Below, piece by piece: positions 23,156-25,167 of a stretch of 25,167 nt of DNA (position 1 is the first letter of the stretch; the number at the start of each line of letters is the position of its first letter). Below the pieces are notes generated by a model that worked only from the letters and a program-made list of their open reading frames with translations, did not search any database and was not told where the DNA came from. The position numbers were made by a program, and so were the translations under genes. The stretch lies in assembly GCA_003104895.1 (NCBI GenBank), contig PQAG01000139.1, positions 1 through 25,167 on the forward strand, read 5' to 3'. The stretch is from Nitrosomonadales bacterium. GTDB lineage: Bacteria > Pseudomonadota > Gammaproteobacteria > Burkholderiales > Sulfuricellaceae.

Positions 23156-24139
23156 ATGGTGGAATGGATGCAGATGGTACGCACGCCTGGCGCGAGTGGC
23201 CGCATTGCCATAGGCCGGCGATTATTGCAACTGGTCACGTCAGCCGCACTTGCGGGCTGGGCGGCCTTGTCGTTTGCTGGCGGCATTCCCACTGCGGGTG
23301 TTCGCCATTTGTTCGACATTACCGGCCAGGGCGCTGGTGGCCTGTCCCTGCCCACAGACGTGGCCGTCAGCAGCGACGGCCGCATTTATGTTGTTGACGG
23401 CGGCAACCATCGTGTTGTTGGCTTTGACCGCAACGGCAAGCACTTTCTCACCATCGGCAGCAAAGGGCCGGGCGATGGTCAGTTCAAAGATCCGGTAGGC
23501 ATTGGTACCGACGGAAAGGGCCGTTTATATGTGGCCGATACGGGCAACCACCGCATTCAGGTCTTCGGCGCCGATGGGAGGTTTCAATATGGATTTCCGG
23601 TTGTGGATAGCGGCCTGGCGATACGCCCCATAGACGTGGCGACGGATGCATCGGGCAACAAAATCTATGTTAGCGGCAACAACAACCACAAAATCATGGA
23701 ATTTGCAGCACCGGGCAGGCTTGTGCGCCAGTGGGGCGGAAACGGCGAAAGCGGAGGATTATTCCGGTATCCGGCATCTGTTGCGGTATCCACGGAAGGA
23801 GATGTGTATATCGCTGACGCACTCAATTCCCGCGTACAGGGATTCGATAATGAGGGCACGCTGCTTATTCAGGTTGGAACCTGGGGCGTTCTTCCGGGGC
23901 AGCTCTTTCGCCCCAAAGGCGTAGCCATTGACGGAAAACAAAACATCTATATCAGTGACAGCTATATGGACGTGATTCAGGTTTATGACAGCGAAGGACG
24001 GTTTTTGCACGTTCTGGGCCATGGCGGGAAGCCGCAGCGCTTCGTGTCGGCGGGCGGCATCGCGATCGGCACCGACAACCGGCTTTATGCAGCCGAGATA
24101 TTGCGCAACAAGGTTTCGGTCTACAGCTTGGACAACTAA
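23156..24139 (+). CDS. Exported NHL-repeat beta-propeller protein (second copy)
   Basis: A 327-aa protein from the ATG at 23156; ATGs at 23168 and 23174 are alternatives with comparable ribosome sites, and longer frames lack a proper start. A signal segment with a basic start (IGRRLLQLVTSAALAGWAAL) precedes about six NHL blades such as VGIGTDGKGRLYVADTGNHR, VAVSTEGDVYIADALNSRVQ and VAIDGKQNIYISDSYMDVIQ. It is related in plan to the NHL protein at 10942-12021 but has no proline-rich linker. It precedes an octaheme cytochrome gene on the same strand, repeating the NHL-multiheme pairing. Its binding partner is unknown. Confidence 0.87.
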   Translation: MVEWMQMVRTPGASGRIAIGRRLLQLVTSAALAGWAALSFAGGIPTAGVRHLFDITGQGAGGLSLPTDVAVSSDGRIYVVDGGNHRVVGFDRNGKHFLTIGSKGPGDGQFKDPVGIGTDGKGRLYVADTGNHRIQVFGADGRFQYGFPVVDSGLAIRPIDVATDASGNKIYVSGNNNHKIMEFAAPGRLVRQWGGNGESGGLFRYPASVAVSTEGDVYIADALNSRVQGFDNEGTLLIQVGTWGVLPGQLFRPKGVAIDGKQNIYISDSYMDVIQVYDSEGRFLHVLGHGGKPQRFVSAGGIAIGTDNRLYAAEILRNKVSVYSLDN

Positions 24140-24256
24140 CACTATTTTCTCTCCCGCAAAAACCCGGGCATGATGAAAGCTGGGGGGGTGACAGGACGCA
24201 ATATGGACATCAGGAGCTTTTTTTCTGCTAAATATTTCCGTGCAAAGGTATCCGTA

Positions 24257-25167
24257 ATGCTTCATTCACTGGAACACAAGCCTGCCATGCCCCCGCGCAG
24301 GCTGGGGAGAGTCTGGGCATATCTTTCTGGCATTGCCGTTGCAGCGGCGATGGCCTCCGCGCCTGCTCCAGGTTATGCGATCCCAGACCAAGCCGCTCCT
24401 GATGCTATCGCTCCGCCTGCAGCCACAGGTCAGGTGCAAGTCCCGAAAGGCCAGGACGGCTGCCTCCTGTGTCACAAGTACCCCGGTTTGGGGCGCTATG
24501 ACAAAGACGCGAGGAACCGGATCGTGAAGCGGGTTTTTTACGTGAATGAGGATATCCACAAGGCCTCGTACCATGGAAGGTTCAACTGCTCGGACTGCCA
24601 TGAAGGTGTGGACAAGATCCCCCATACGGACGCCAAAAAGGTGGATTGCGGGAAAACCTGCCACCTCAATGAGCCATCCTCCGGCAAGAAATTTTCCCAC
24701 AAGGACATTGTGGAAGATCTGGAGAAAAGCGCTCACGGCACAAAAGGCGCCAGCGCAGAAAACCAGGCTGATTTGCCCGCGTGCAGGGACTGCCATACGA
24801 ACAAGCCTTATCTGCTCAACGTTCAGCAGCAGATCAAATCGAAGGCATCCAAGGAAATTTGCCACCAGTGCCACGAAGACAAGGCCTGGGTCGAGCGCTT
24901 TGTCAGCCACATCAATTACCGCCTTTCGATGCGGCGCCCCTCATCCGAGGTGGTCAGGCTTTGCAGCAAATGCCACGTGAACGCGGACATGATGTCAAGA
25001 CACAAACTGGATGTGGTGGTTGGATTTCAGGATACCTACCATGGCAAGGCGATTCTGTATGGGGACGAGGAAGTGGCGAACTGCCTGAACTGCCATGCGC
25101 CCTATGCGCTGGGTTTTTCTCCCCATCGGATTACTTCGCAGAAAAAGAAGGAGTCGCCGGTCAATGC
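24257..25167 (+). CDS. Third octaheme-family cytochrome c (partial, C-terminus beyond the window)
   Basis: One frame is open to the right edge. The ATG at 24257 has AAAGG 8 bases upstream and leads to a signal peptide (MPPRRLGRVWAYLSGIAVAA, ending PGYA); the ATG at 24203, with AGGA 7 bases upstream, is an equally possible start. Seven haem sites are visible: CLLCH, CSDCH, CGKTCH (CX3CH), CRDCH, CHQCH, CSKCH and CLNCH. VDCGKTCHLNEPSSGKKFSH parallels VDCTTECHLTEPSGQKKFSH of module 2, so this is the same family. The eighth haem and membrane anchor should lie beyond the window, and a cytochrome b may follow. Confidence 0.88.
   Translation, partial: MLHSLEHKPAMPPRRLGRVWAYLSGIAVAAAMASAPAPGYAIPDQAAPDAIAPPAATGQVQVPKGQDGCLLCHKYPGLGRYDKDARNRIVKRVFYVNEDIHKASYHGRFNCSDCHEGVDKIPHTDAKKVDCGKTCHLNEPSSGKKFSHKDIVEDLEKSAHGTKGASAENQADLPACRDCHTNKPYLLNVQQQIKSKASKEICHQCHEDKAWVERFVSHINYRLSMRRPSSEVVRLCSKCHVNADMMSRHKLDVVVGFQDTYHGKAILYGDEEVANCLNCHAPYALGFSPHRITSQKKKESPVN

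Overview
The window is GC-rich, gene-dense DNA that looks like a chemolithotrophic or facultatively anaerobic betaproteobacterium, most plausibly of the order Nitrosomonadales (Gallionellaceae or Sulfuricellaceae relatives). This is inferred from System II cytochrome c maturation genes (resB, ccsA), the density of multiheme cytochromes, a ChpS/ChpB toxin-antitoxin pair and dispersed palindromic intergenic repeats. No rRNA, tRNA or CRISPR array was seen.

Layout. (1) Positions 1-1313, minus strand: the N-terminal part of a membrane sensor (extracytoplasmic sensing region, HAMP, start of a GAF domain), cut by the window edge. (2) 1473-5912, plus strand: a DUF2155-type lipoprotein, a 569-aa exported protein of unknown function, a monoheme cytochrome c, a small exported protein of unknown function, and a signal peptidase I with an extra N-terminal membrane region. 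(3) 6047-6675, minus strand: the ChpS/ChpB pair. (4) 6757-18589, all minus strand and probably one long operon. In transcription order it encodes an octaheme cytochrome with a C-terminal membrane anchor, a cytochrome b, a 38-aa one-helix peptide, a membrane-anchored triheme cytochrome, a 24-heme cytochrome built largely from four tandem tetraheme repeats, an NHL-propeller protein, an 11-heme cytochrome, ResB and CcsA. (5) 19024-21934, minus strand: a second, paralogous octaheme / cytochrome b / triheme module, bracketed by two 122-bp copies of an inverted-repeat (MITE-like) element. (6) 22400-22666, minus strand: a small membrane protein. (7) 23156 to the end, plus strand: a second NHL-propeller protein and a third octaheme paralogue cut by the edge, preceded by a consensus sigma-70 promoter whose spacer is a palindrome.

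How the genes fit together (inference). The octaheme/cytochrome b/triheme set has the make-up of an inner-membrane quinone:cytochrome c oxidoreductase, comparable in plan to Geobacter Cbc complexes such as CbcBA. The 24- and 11-heme proteins would carry electrons through the periplasm or to the outer membrane, and ResB/CcsA would attach haem to all of them. About 65 c-type haem sites are encoded in 25 kb. No outer-membrane porin, terminal reductase or periplasmic oxidase is present in the window, so the electron donor or acceptor and the direction of flow cannot be read from it. The most notable points are the two-to-three-fold duplication of the oxidoreductase module, the CX3CH third haem site kept in all three octahemes, the repeat architecture of the 24-heme protein and the element pair flanking module 2.
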